From assembly GCA_044226655.1 (NCBI GenBank), contig JBGAGO010000003.1, forward strand, positions 62,001-126,000: a stretch of DNA of 64,000 nt, given 5' to 3'. Position 1 is the first letter of the stretch. The number at the start of each line of letters is the position of its first letter. Source of the DNA: JBEVOS01 sp044226655. GTDB taxonomy: Bacteria > Pseudomonadota > Alphaproteobacteria > Caulobacterales > Aquidulcibacteraceae. Of this stretch, positions 15,610-22,224 are shown one piece after another. The position numbers were made by a program, and so were the translations under genes. A model generated the notes under the pieces. The model ran no database searches, was not told where the DNA came from, and saw only the letters and a list, made by a program, of their open reading frames with translations.

Positions 15610-16698
15610 ATGCGCGCTGCCGTGCTTAGATCTTTTGGTTCGCCGCTCGTGATCGAGGAACGGCCTGATCTCGAGCTCGCCTCGGGCTCCGGCGAAATCA
15701 TCGTCGATGTCGTGGCGAGCCGCGTGCTCAATTACATGGGCCAAGTGCTGAGCGGCGCGCGCAATTATCTCATGGAGCCGCCCATCGTGCCCGGTCCAGG
15801 CGCGATCGGCCGCGTGCGCGCGCTCGGCGCGGATGCGACCCATCTCAAGATCGGCGATTGGGTCTATTGCGATCCGACGCTGCGCTCGCGCGACAATGCG
15901 CTCGATCCCGAGGTCACGCTTCAAGGCCTTAGCGCGCGCGGGGAGGGCGGCCTCCGGCTGCAGCGCTATTTCCATGACGGCGGCTGGGCCGAGCAGATGC
16001 GCCTGCCCACCGAGAACGCCACGCCCATCGGGCCGATCGAAGAAAAGGACGCCGGCGCCTGGTCCGCGATGGGCAGTTATCTCGTGCCTTATGGCGGCTT
16101 TCTCGCCGCGCGGCTCGAAGCGGGCGAAACCGTGCTCGTCAGCGGCGCCACGGGCGGCTTCGGCACGTCGGCCGTCGCCATCGCGCTCGCCATGGGCGCG
16201 GGCCGCGTGATCGCCACCGGGCGCAACAGCGCCAAGCTTGAGCGGCTCGCCGAACGTTTCGGCCCGCGCGTGCGCGTGGCTGTGATGCGCGGCGATGAGG
16301 CCGCCGATTGCGCGGCGATGCAGGAAGCGGCCGGCGCGCCGATCGATTGCGTGTTCGATATCCTGCCGCCGATGGCGCGGGCCGAGCAGGCGCGCGCGGC
16401 GATCATGGCGGTGCGCCGCTATGGCCGCGTCGTGCTGATGGGCGGCGTCAACATGCAGGGCGGGCCGGGGCTCGAACTTTCCTACGCCTGGATCATGCGC
16501 AATTGCATCACCATTCACGGCGTCTGGATGTATCCGCGCGAAGCGCCGGCGGCGCTCGTCAAACTCGCGCGCGCGGGCTTGCTGCCACTCGACTCCGCGT
16601 CTGCCCGCCAATTCGCCCTCGAAGAAATCAACGACGCCATCGCGTACGCAGCAGAGACGGGCAAACGCACGGAGATTTTGCCGGGGTGGCGGAGATAG
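15610..16698 (+). CDS. Zinc-type alcohol dehydrogenase family oxidoreductase (MDR)
   Basis: A 362-residue medium-chain dehydrogenase/reductase. The N-terminus (MRAAVLRSFGSPLVIEERPD) and the VPGPGAIGRVRALG segment form the GroES-like domain. The NAD(P)-binding Rossmann motif is VSGATGGFGTSAVAIA (residues about 178-193). The zinc-binding cysteines and histidine of true alcohol dehydrogenases are not obvious, so it is probably a zinc-independent quinone-reductase-like or enoyl-reductase-like member. AGAGGAGG precedes the ATG. It is divergent from the HTH regulator and shares the palindromic operator, which suggests substrate-responsive expression. The substrate is unknown. Confidence 0.88.
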   Translation: MRAAVLRSFGSPLVIEERPDLELASGSGEIIVDVVASRVLNYMGQVLSGARNYLMEPPIVPGPGAIGRVRALGADATHLKIGDWVYCDPTLRSRDNALDPEVTLQGLSARGEGGLRLQRYFHDGGWAEQMRLPTENATPIGPIEEKDAGAWSAMGSYLVPYGGFLAARLEAGETVLVSGATGGFGTSAVAIALAMGAGRVIATGRNSAKLERLAERFGPRVRVAVMRGDEAADCAAMQEAAGAPIDCVFDILPPMARAEQARAAIMAVRRYGRVVLMGGVNMQGGPGLELSYAWIMRNCITIHGVWMYPREAPAALVKLARAGLLPLDSASARQFALEEINDAIAYAAETGKRTEILPGWRR

Positions 16699-16732
16699 GG
16701 CTTACACCGTCAAAGCCGGGCGTTAGGAAGGT

Positions 16733-17197
16733 GTGGCGCAACTCCATTCTGATCTGGCTGTGCTTCACACGCTCTCATTCGACATGAGCACCCGTCATGA
16801 GGATGGCCCTATCGTCGTCGTGCCATGCATCGACGGCGCGGCCTTGGCGGACCTGGCGGACAGCTTCGAACGTGGCCACGATATGACCGATCCGGCCGGG
16901 GGCTATGGCGGCCTCATTCCCGAGTTTTTGAACTACGGTCCGCTTGATCGCTATTTTCTGGGCAAGCCTGCGACCGAGTATTTCGTAAATCGTCCGGGCC
17001 GCATCTTTGTTCTCGGTTGCCGATGCGGCGAGGTCGGCTGTTGGCCTCTCACCTGCGATGTCGGTGTGCGCAAAGACGAAATCGTCTGGAGCGACTTTGA
17101 GCAGCCGCATCGTCCAAGGCGGGACTATTCGGGGTTTGGGCCGTTCGTCTTTGGCCGCAGCCAGTACGGCGAAGCGTTGAAGCGCTTACTTCACTAG
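16733..17197 (+). CDS. Conserved hypothetical protein with a CxC-x4-C motif
   Basis: A 154-residue protein of unknown function. The conserved core reads GGYGGLIPEFLNYGPLDRYF, then a cysteine cluster VLGCRCGEVGCWPL (CxCxxxxC, possibly a metal site), and DFEQPHRPRRDYSGFGPFVF near the end. I recognise this pattern from uncharacterised proteins of proteobacteria and actinobacteria but know no function. GTG 16733 has AGGA close upstream; ATG 16784 (MSTRHEDGP) is equally plausible and would give 137 residues. A short gene follows 10 bases later with its ribosome site overlapping this stop codon, so the two are translationally linked. Confidence 0.7.
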   Translation: MAQLHSDLAVLHTLSFDMSTRHEDGPIVVVPCIDGAALADLADSFERGHDMTDPAGGYGGLIPEFLNYGPLDRYFLGKPATEYFVNRPGRIFVLGCRCGEVGCWPLTCDVGVRKDEIVWSDFEQPHRPRRDYSGFGPFVFGRSQYGEALKRLLH

Positions 17198-17207
17198 GAG
17201 CGTCGCT

Positions 17208-17438
17208 ATGCCGGATGACTTCCTGAGACCTGGAACGCGCGTAAGGCTCGACGCCCTCGACGCGGGCTCGGAATATGGCGTCGTGGCGCATTGTTGGTTC
17301 AACGACGAAATTTCGGGATATGATTGTTACGTTGTGTTCTTCGGTGAAGCGTTTCCAGATGGCCCGCCTGCGCGCCAACCATACCTTCTTCGCTACGCCG
17401 CGCGCTCGCTGACTATTGCGCCTGACGTTCTCGAATAG
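17208..17438 (+). CDS. Small hypothetical protein, 76 residues
   Basis: A 76-residue acidic protein starting MPDDFLRPGTRVRLDALDAG, with alternating beta-strand-like segments (EYGVVAHCWFNDEISGYDCY, VVFFGEAF) and ending SLTIAPDVLE. The fold resembles a small SH3-like barrel by pattern, but this is a guess. AGGAG overlaps the preceding stop codon at a normal distance from the ATG, which supports translation together with the upstream unknown protein. No homologue with a known function comes to mind. Confidence 0.65.
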   Translation: MPDDFLRPGTRVRLDALDAGSEYGVVAHCWFNDEISGYDCYVVFFGEAFPDGPPARQPYLLRYAARSLTIAPDVLE

Positions 17439-17535
17439 AGGCCCGTCTCACCGCGCACGATGGCTCGACGGGCAATCGGCCAGTGCAGCGCAACACGGCT
17501 TCACTGACAGCGACGGCGCAGACGCAAGGCCAATG

Positions 17536-18195
17536 TCACGACTTGCCAGCTCGCGCGGCCGCGACGCTGGCGGCCCAGGCTTTGGTGTCGGGGCAGGCGT
17601 CCATGGCGCGCGCGTAGCTGTCGCGCGCGGTGGTGCGGTCGATGTAGGCGCGTTCCAATTCGCCGAACGGATAGTCGATGGTGCGGGACGCGAATTCGAG
17701 CGCGTACGCCACCGCGATATCGGCCGCCGTAAAGCGATCGCCGGCCATGTAGGGCGCGCGCGCAAGCTGGCGCGTCACCAGCTTCAGGCGGTTTTCGAAA
17801 ATCGCCAGCGCTTTGCGCGCGCCCCAATTGTCCTTGTCCGGCGCGGGCGCGAGATTGCGGCTGACGACGACGATGTACATCGACATGGCCAGGCCCGCTT
17901 CGCCGAGATGCAGGAATTGCTGGTAGAGCGGGAAGGCCGGATCTTGCGGCGCCGGCGCAAGCGGCGTGGGCCCATAACGCGCCATCAGATATTCCATGAT
18001 CGCGATCGACTCGACCATCACCGCGTCGCCGTCTTGCAGCGCCGGAATGAACCCGGACGGATTGATCGCGAGAAATTCGGGATCGTTGTGCGCGCCTGCG
18101 ATCAGATCGACCGGCCGCACGCGATAGGCCAGCCCCATCTCCTCCAAGAGCCACACCACGCGAAACCCGCGCCCCGTCCCCCAGACCGTGATCAT
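17536..18195 (-). CDS. Glutathione S-transferase family protein
   Basis: A 219-residue cytoplasmic GST. The N-terminal thioredoxin-like domain has GRGFRVVWLLEEMGLAYRV, the cis-proline region INPSGFIPALQDGD and the glutathione gamma-glutamyl contact VESIAIMEYL. The alpha-helical C-terminal domain includes YMAGDRFTAADIAVAYALEF, the N-capping box of helix 6. The gene converges with the small hypothetical gene and is divergent from the toxin-antitoxin module. The electrophilic substrate is unknown. The window also holds glutathione reductase and glyoxalase I genes, so glutathione is clearly the thiol in use. Confidence 0.92.
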   Translation of the reverse strand: MITVWGTGRGFRVVWLLEEMGLAYRVRPVDLIAGAHNDPEFLAINPSGFIPALQDGDAVMVESIAIMEYLMARYGPTPLAPAPQDPAFPLYQQFLHLGEAGLAMSMYIVVVSRNLAPAPDKDNWGARKALAIFENRLKLVTRQLARAPYMAGDRFTAADIAVAYALEFASRTIDYPFGELERAYIDRTTARDSYARAMDACPDTKAWAASVAAARAGKS

Positions 18196-18293
18196 CGTTC
18201 AGCGCCTCGTTTGGCCGAGTCTAACCGAACTGCAGGCGTGGCGCTGCATGTACGCGTTTCCGGGCGCGCTGGCGCCGGCCCATATGCCAGAGC

Positions 18294-18342
18294 TTGCTTG
18301 CAGCGAAATATCTCCTTATATAGCACCTTACACAAAGTAAGG
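18294..18342 (+). promoter_or_regulatory. Promoter and autoregulatory operator of the AbrB/PIN module
   Basis: A -35-like TTGCTT (18294-18299) and a -10-like TATATA (18317-18322) are spaced by 17 bases. The perfect inverted repeat CCTTAC-ACAAA-GTAAGG (18326-18342) lies just downstream over the expected start point, and overlaps the AAGGA ribosome site of the antitoxin gene. This layout fits repression by the antitoxin/toxin complex. Confidence 0.65.
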
Positions 18343-18348
18343 AATCAA

Positions 18349-18588
18349 ATGTCGGCCGCAAAACTCACATCTAAGGGCCAGCTCACGCTGCCGAAGGATG
18401 TTCGGCTCGCCATGGGCGTGGGCCCGGGCGACCGGGTCGATTTCGTGCGCATGGAGGATGGCAATTTCGCGGTGCTGCCCGCCACGCATTCGGTGAAGCG
18501 CCTGAAAGGGCTGATCGCGAGGCCAAAGAAGCCCGTCTCGCTCGACGATATGGACAAAGCCATCGCACGCGGAGCCAAGGGCGAGTGA
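18349..18588 (+). CDS. vapB: AbrB/MazE-like antitoxin (VapB type)
   Basis: A 79-residue swapped-hairpin AbrB protein: MSAAKLTSKGQLTLPKDVRL is the classical DNA-binding start (SKGQ.T.PK), followed by GVGPGDRVDFVRMEDGNFAV. The C-terminal tail (LIARPKKPVSLDDMDKAIAR) should wrap the toxin. AAGGA precedes the ATG. The stop codon overlaps the GTG start of the PIN toxin gene (GTGA), the usual coupling for antitoxin-toxin pairs. The frame is open far upstream, but only this start gives the AbrB fold a normal N-terminus and places it behind the promoter and operator. Confidence 0.88.
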   Translation: MSAAKLTSKGQLTLPKDVRLAMGVGPGDRVDFVRMEDGNFAVLPATHSVKRLKGLIARPKKPVSLDDMDKAIARGAKGE

Positions 18589-18983
18589 TCGGGCTCGATA
18601 CGAACGTGGTCGTGCGGTTCTTGGCGCAAGACGATAACGTGCAATCGCCGCTCGCCACGCGATTTATGTCGCGCCTGACGCGCGAGAGGCCGGGGTTCAT
18701 CAGCGCCGTAGTGTTGGCGGAGATCACATGGGTGTTGTCGCGCGCCTACAAAGCATCGCGCGCCGATATCGCGCAGGCGGTGGAAGGCTTGCTTCGCTCA
18801 GCCGAACTCGTTGTCGAAAATGCGGAAGCGGCCTACCGCGCGCTCGCGACCTTCCATGCCGCGCAAAGCCTGGAATATGCGGACGCTCTGATCGCTGAAA
18901 CCGCTGCGCTCGCCGGCGCCAGCGAAACCGTCACCTTCGACAAGCGCGCGGCGGCGGAGGCGGGGATGCGGCTTCTCGCGTAG
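18585..18983 (+). CDS. vapC: PIN-domain toxin (VapC-like ribonuclease)
   Basis: A 132-residue PIN-domain protein with the expected acidic residues: Asp in IGLDTNVVVRFL, Glu in VVLAEITWVLSRAY, Asp in LEYADALIAETA and Asp in TVTFDKRAAAEAG. These form the Mg-dependent RNase site that cleaves RNA unless held by the antitoxin. Translation starts at a GTG that overlaps the antitoxin stop codon. It ends 6 bases before the convergent aroC stop. The complete active site indicates a functional toxin. Confidence 0.9.
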   Translation: MIGLDTNVVVRFLAQDDNVQSPLATRFMSRLTRERPGFISAVVLAEITWVLSRAYKASRADIAQAVEGLLRSAELVVENAEAAYRALATFHAAQSLEYADALIAETAALAGASETVTFDKRAAAEAGMRLLA

Positions 18984-18989
18984 TTTGCT

Positions 18990-20081
18990 TTACCCCACCT
19001 GTCCCCGATGCCGCAGCAGATGATCCGCCAGTACGCACGCCATCATGGCTTCGCCGACGGGCGCGGCGCGGATGCCGACGCAGGGGTCGTGGCGGCCGGT
19101 GGTGCGGATGTCGTCTTCGCTGCCGTCCGCGCGGATGGTCTTGCGCGGCGTGAGGATGGAGGAGGTGGGCTTCACGGCGAAGCGCACGACGATGTCCTGG
19201 CCGGTCGAAATCCCGCCCAGCACGCCGCCGGCCTGGTTGGAAAGAAAGCGCGGGCGCCCGTCATTGCCGGCGCGCATCTCATCGGCATTGGCTTCACCTG
19301 AAAGTTCGGCCGCGCCGAAGCCCGTGCCAATCTCGACGCCCTTCACCGCATTGATGCTCATCATCGCCGCTGCGAGCTCCGCATCGAGCTTGCCGTAGAT
19401 CGGCGCGCCGAGGCCGGCGGGAACGCCGCTCGCCTGCACCTCGACGATCGCGCCGACTGAAGAGCCGGCCTTGCGCGTCGCATCCAGCAATTCCTCCCAG
19501 CGCGCCGCAGCCTTCGCATCGGGGCACCAGAACGGATTGTTCTCCGTCTCCGCCCAATCCCAATGCGCGCGGTCGATCTTGTCGGCGCCGATCTGCACGA
19601 GCGCGGCGCGAATGCTGACGTTATCGCCCAGCACTTTGCGCGCCACCGCGCCCGCCGCCACGCGCGCTGCCGTTTCACGCGCGGAAGAGCGCCCGCCGCC
19701 GCGATAATCGCGCACGCCATATTTGGCGTCGTACACATAATCGGCGTGCCCGGGCCGATAGAGATCGCGGATCGCTGTGTAATCCTTCGAGCGCTGATCG
19801 ACGTTCTCGATCAGGAGCTGGATCGGCGTCCCCGTGGTGACCGGGCCGCTCATGCGCTCGTCCTCGAACACGCCGGAGAGGATTCTCACCGCGTCCGGCT
19901 CCTGCCGCTGGGTGACGAAGCGCGACGTGCCGGGCCGGCGCCGGTCGAGCCAGAACTGGACGTCGGCCTCGGCTAGCGCCAGCCCGGGCGGGCAGCCATC
20001 CACCACGCAGCCCAGCGCCGGCCCGTGGCTTTCGCCCCAGGTCGTAACGCGGAAAAGATGGCCGAACGTGTTATGGGACAT
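18990..20081 (-). CDS. aroC: Chorismate synthase
   Basis: A 363-residue enzyme that converts 5-enolpyruvylshikimate-3-phosphate to chorismate, the last common step to aromatic amino acids, using reduced FMN. Signatures are present in order: GESHGPALGCVVDGCPPG at the N-terminus, DRRRPGTSRFVTQRQEPD, then YRGGGRSSARETAARVAAGA, and SNQAGGVLGGISTGQDI. Length is normal. This essential-pathway gene is flanked on both sides by toxin-antitoxin modules: an AbrB/PIN pair converging on its 3' end and an RHH/PIN pair diverging from its 5' end. An inverted repeat CCGGGC/GCCCGG lies 28 bases upstream of the start. Confidence 0.98.
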   Translation of the reverse strand: MSHNTFGHLFRVTTWGESHGPALGCVVDGCPPGLALAEADVQFWLDRRRPGTSRFVTQRQEPDAVRILSGVFEDERMSGPVTTGTPIQLLIENVDQRSKDYTAIRDLYRPGHADYVYDAKYGVRDYRGGGRSSARETAARVAAGAVARKVLGDNVSIRAALVQIGADKIDRAHWDWAETENNPFWCPDAKAAARWEELLDATRKAGSSVGAIVEVQASGVPAGLGAPIYGKLDAELAAAMMSINAVKGVEIGTGFGAAELSGEANADEMRAGNDGRPRFLSNQAGGVLGGISTGQDIVVRFAVKPTSSILTPRKTIRADGSEDDIRTTGRHDPCVGIRAAPVGEAMMACVLADHLLRHRGQVG

Positions 20082-20149
20082 GGCGCGGCTTATACACCGG
20101 GCTGTTTACCGGGCTATTGCCCGGCGAGGAGGCTTATCCGGCTCAGTTT

Positions 20150-20173
20150 TGACCCCATGTCCCCATGGGGTCA
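20150..20173. promoter_or_regulatory. Palindromic operator upstream of the RHH/PIN module
   Basis: TGACCCCATG (20150-20159) and CATGGGGTCA (20164-20173) are perfect reverse complements with the spacer TCCC. The site lies 35 bases upstream of the antitoxin ATG and 69 bases from the divergent aroC start. It is a good candidate for autorepression by the RHH antitoxin. Confidence 0.7.
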
Positions 20174-20207
20174 TTGAGATCGGCGCCCGCATCTGCTAAG
20201 ATAGACC

Positions 20208-20456
20208 ATGGCTGATCTGAAAATCCGGGACGTGAGCGATCATCTGGTGTCGTTCTTCAAGCAGCGCGCCGAGGCGAAGGGCGTCAGCCTGGAGGAGGAA
20301 CTGCGCCGCACGCTGGCGGACGAGCAGGCGCGCGTGCGCCGCGAATGGCAGAAGCGGCTTGAGAAGCTCCACGCCGAACAGGCGCGCAAATATGGCGTCC
20401 TGCCCGACAGCGCGCCGGGCATTCGCGCCGAACGCGATGGCGAGCGCGGCGCATGA
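20208..20456 (+). CDS. FitA-like ribbon-helix-helix antitoxin
   Basis: An 82-residue protein. The N-terminal ribbon-helix-helix reads MADLKIRDVSDHLVSFFKQR, then AEAKGVSLEEELRRTLADEQ, a pattern typical of FitA/StbC-type antitoxins. The C-terminal half is basic and helical (RVRREWQKRLEKLHAEQARK), probably the toxin-binding arm. The stop codon overlaps the ATG of the PIN gene by four bases (ATGA). A perfect palindrome lies 35 bases upstream. No strong ribosome site is visible before the ATG. Confidence 0.85.
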   Translation: MADLKIRDVSDHLVSFFKQRAEAKGVSLEEELRRTLADEQARVRREWQKRLEKLHAEQARKYGVLPDSAPGIRAERDGERGA

Positions 20457-20869
20457 CGGCCGTGGTGGTCGATGCGTCTGTCGGCGCCAAATGGTTCTTG
20501 AACGAGACCGAAAGCGCCAAGGCGCGCGCCTTGCTCGGCGCCGGGCTCGATTTGAAGGCACCGGCCCTGCTTCGCCAGGAGGCGGCGTCCTCTATCGTCC
20601 GCGCCTATCGGACCTCGCGCCTCTCGCGGGCGGACGCGGAAACCGCGCTTTCGGCCGCCTCGCAGATGTTGTCATCCGCCGCCGTCGAACTTGTACCGAC
20701 CGAGCGCGTGCAGGCGCGTGCGGAGGAGATTGCGCTTGATCTTAAACACGCGCTGGCCGACTGCCTCTACGTGGCGCTTGCTGAATCCGAAGCGTGCGAT
20801 CTTCTCACGACGGATGCGAAGCTGCTTGCGCGCGCCGCCGCGCACTTTCCTTTTGTGAAGCTGCTATGA
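20453..20869 (+). CDS. PIN-domain toxin (FitB/VapC-like)
   Basis: A 138-residue PIN protein with all four acidic positions: VVVDASVGAKWF, LRQEAASSIVRAY, HALADCLYVALAE and LLTTDAKLLARA. It should be an Mg-dependent RNase held inactive by the RHH antitoxin. Its sequence is clearly different from the PIN toxin at 18585, so the two modules are not a recent duplication. Its stop codon overlaps the pdxH start (ATGA), giving a three-gene run antitoxin-toxin-pdxH. Confidence 0.9.
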   Translation: MTAVVVDASVGAKWFLNETESAKARALLGAGLDLKAPALLRQEAASSIVRAYRTSRLSRADAETALSAASQMLSSAAVELVPTERVQARAEEIALDLKHALADCLYVALAESEACDLLTTDAKLLARAAAHFPFVKLL

Positions 20870-21522
20870 GCGACCTCATCCCCCCGTCGCCGACCTATGA
20901 GGGCCAGAGCCCGCCGCCGGACGATCCTGGGTTCTTCGCGCAGGGCGATCCGATCGCGCTGTTCGAAGCCTGGTTCAAAGAGGCGCGCGCCAAGGAGCCG
21001 AACGATCCCAACGCCATGACTTTGGCGACGGTCGATGCGGACGGCTTGCCCGATGCGCGCATGGTGCTTTTGAAGGACGTCGACGCGCGCGGCTTCACGT
21101 TCTATTCGAACGAACAGAGCGCCAAGGGCCGCGAGCTCGCCGGCCAGCCGAAAGCGGCTTTGGTGTTTCACTGGAAGAGCCTGCGCCGCCAGGTGCGCGT
21201 GCGCGGTCTGATCGAGGCGGTGAGCGCGGCGGAAGCGGATGCCTATTGGGCCACACGCGCGCGCGATGCGCAGATCGGCGCCTGGGCCTCCGATCAATCG
21301 CAGCCCATGGAGGGCCGCTTCGTGTTCGAAAAGCGCATCGCCGAATTCGCGCTCAAATTCGGCGTGGCCAAAGTCCCGCGCCCGCCCCATTGGCGCGGCT
21401 GGCGCCTCGCGCCCACGCAGATCGAATTCTGGCGCGACCGCCCGTTCCGCTTGCATGACCGGCTGGTGTTTGCGCGCGATGGCGCGGGTGGCGCGTGGGG
21501 AACGCATCGGCTTTATCCGTGA
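20866..21522 (+). CDS. pdxH: Pyridoxamine 5'-phosphate oxidase
   Basis: A 218-residue FMN enzyme that oxidises pyridoxine/pyridoxamine 5'-phosphate to pyridoxal 5'-phosphate. Diagnostic segments are AMTLATVDADGLPDARMVLL, KDVDARGFTFYSNEQSAKG, ALVFHWKSLRRQVRVRG and the C-terminal PPHWRGWRLAPTQIEFWRDR with RLHDRL. The N-terminal FAQGDPIALFEAWFKEA is also typical. The start overlaps the PIN toxin stop, so pdxH is probably read from the toxin-antitoxin promoter in addition to any promoter of its own; a direct regulatory effect is inference. Confidence 0.97.
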   Translation: MSDLIPPSPTYEGQSPPPDDPGFFAQGDPIALFEAWFKEARAKEPNDPNAMTLATVDADGLPDARMVLLKDVDARGFTFYSNEQSAKGRELAGQPKAALVFHWKSLRRQVRVRGLIEAVSAAEADAYWATRARDAQIGAWASDQSQPMEGRFVFEKRIAEFALKFGVAKVPRPPHWRGWRLAPTQIEFWRDRPFRLHDRLVFARDGAGGAWGTHRLYP

Positions 21523-21977
21523 GCACGCGCGAGATGCTAATGGGCGGCGCGGTCGCGGCGATCGCTCTGCTCGCCAGCGGCGCAGTCTCTGCGCAAACCG
21601 TGCTCACGCCGCTCGATGACGCCGAGCTGGAACGCGCCATCAGAGGTTCGCGCATTGCGATCGACGGCTTCTTCGGGCCGCCAGAGGCCCATTATATCTG
21701 GGAGGGTTTCTGCGAAGAGGGAGAATGGTATCTCAGCGGCATGCGTGTGCCGATGACCGGCATCTTCAAGATCGGCGGCGGCATGGTCTGCGCCTATACG
21801 ACGACAGGCCAGACGTGGTGTCGAAGATTTTATCGCGATGCCGACGGCCGCCTCTTTAGCGAGACTCAGGCCGACAACCCGAGGGGCCCGCCCACGCCCG
21901 TTGAGAGAGAATATCTCGCTCCTTGTCGCGTGCAGCGCGACGGTGGAGCCCCGCGCGACAAAAGCATCGGGCCTTAG
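21519..21977 (+). CDS. Exported hypothetical protein
   Basis: A 152-residue protein read from a GTG that overlaps the pdxH stop (GTGA); an ATG at 21495 inside pdxH would add eight residues. The N-terminus is a signal peptide (MLMGGAVAAIALLASGAVSA, cut near SAQ). The mature part contains FGPPEAHYIWEGFCEEGEWY and several cysteines (FCEEGEW, MVCAYTT, TWCRRFY, APCRVQ) that could form disulfides. No family is recognised. Coupling to pdxH suggests co-expression only; periplasmic location makes a direct link unlikely. Confidence 0.65.
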   Translation: MSTREMLMGGAVAAIALLASGAVSAQTVLTPLDDAELERAIRGSRIAIDGFFGPPEAHYIWEGFCEEGEWYLSGMRVPMTGIFKIGGGMVCAYTTTGQTWCRRFYRDADGRLFSETQADNPRGPPTPVEREYLAPCRVQRDGGAPRDKSIGP

Positions 21978-21989
21978 ATGCGGCGCAGG

Positions 21990-22070
21990 GCCGGAACCCA
22001 GGGGATCGTAAGGGCGAGACGTTGGCCCCTGGGTTCCGGGTCTACGCTTCGCTCCGCCCGGAATGACAGA
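21990..22070. repeat. Palindromic repeat, CCGGAACCCAGGGG family (copy 1)
   Basis: CCGGAACCCAGGGG (21991-22004) is mirrored by CCCCTGGGTTCCGG (22026-22039), followed by CCCGGAATGAC. The same layout recurs at 41378-41489 and 57925-58041. It lies between the exported protein gene and the acyl-CoA ligase gene. Confidence 0.8.
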
Positions 22071-22224
22071 AGTGGGATTGCTCGAACCGGGACGTGCGCT
22101 TGAGCGGCAAGCCGCGAACGGGTTGGGCTCTCAGGCCGTTGCCGCCGCGGCTTCGCTCCCGTAACAATGTTCACGAATGAAGGCGGCCCCGAGAGCCGCT
22201 GACCGCGAGACGGGGAGAGCTGAA

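Noticed and set aside
17416..18348. A 310-codon N-terminal extension of the AbrB antitoxin frame
   Set aside because: It is antisense to the GST gene and lies upstream of the module's promoter and operator. The AbrB fold starts at 18349.
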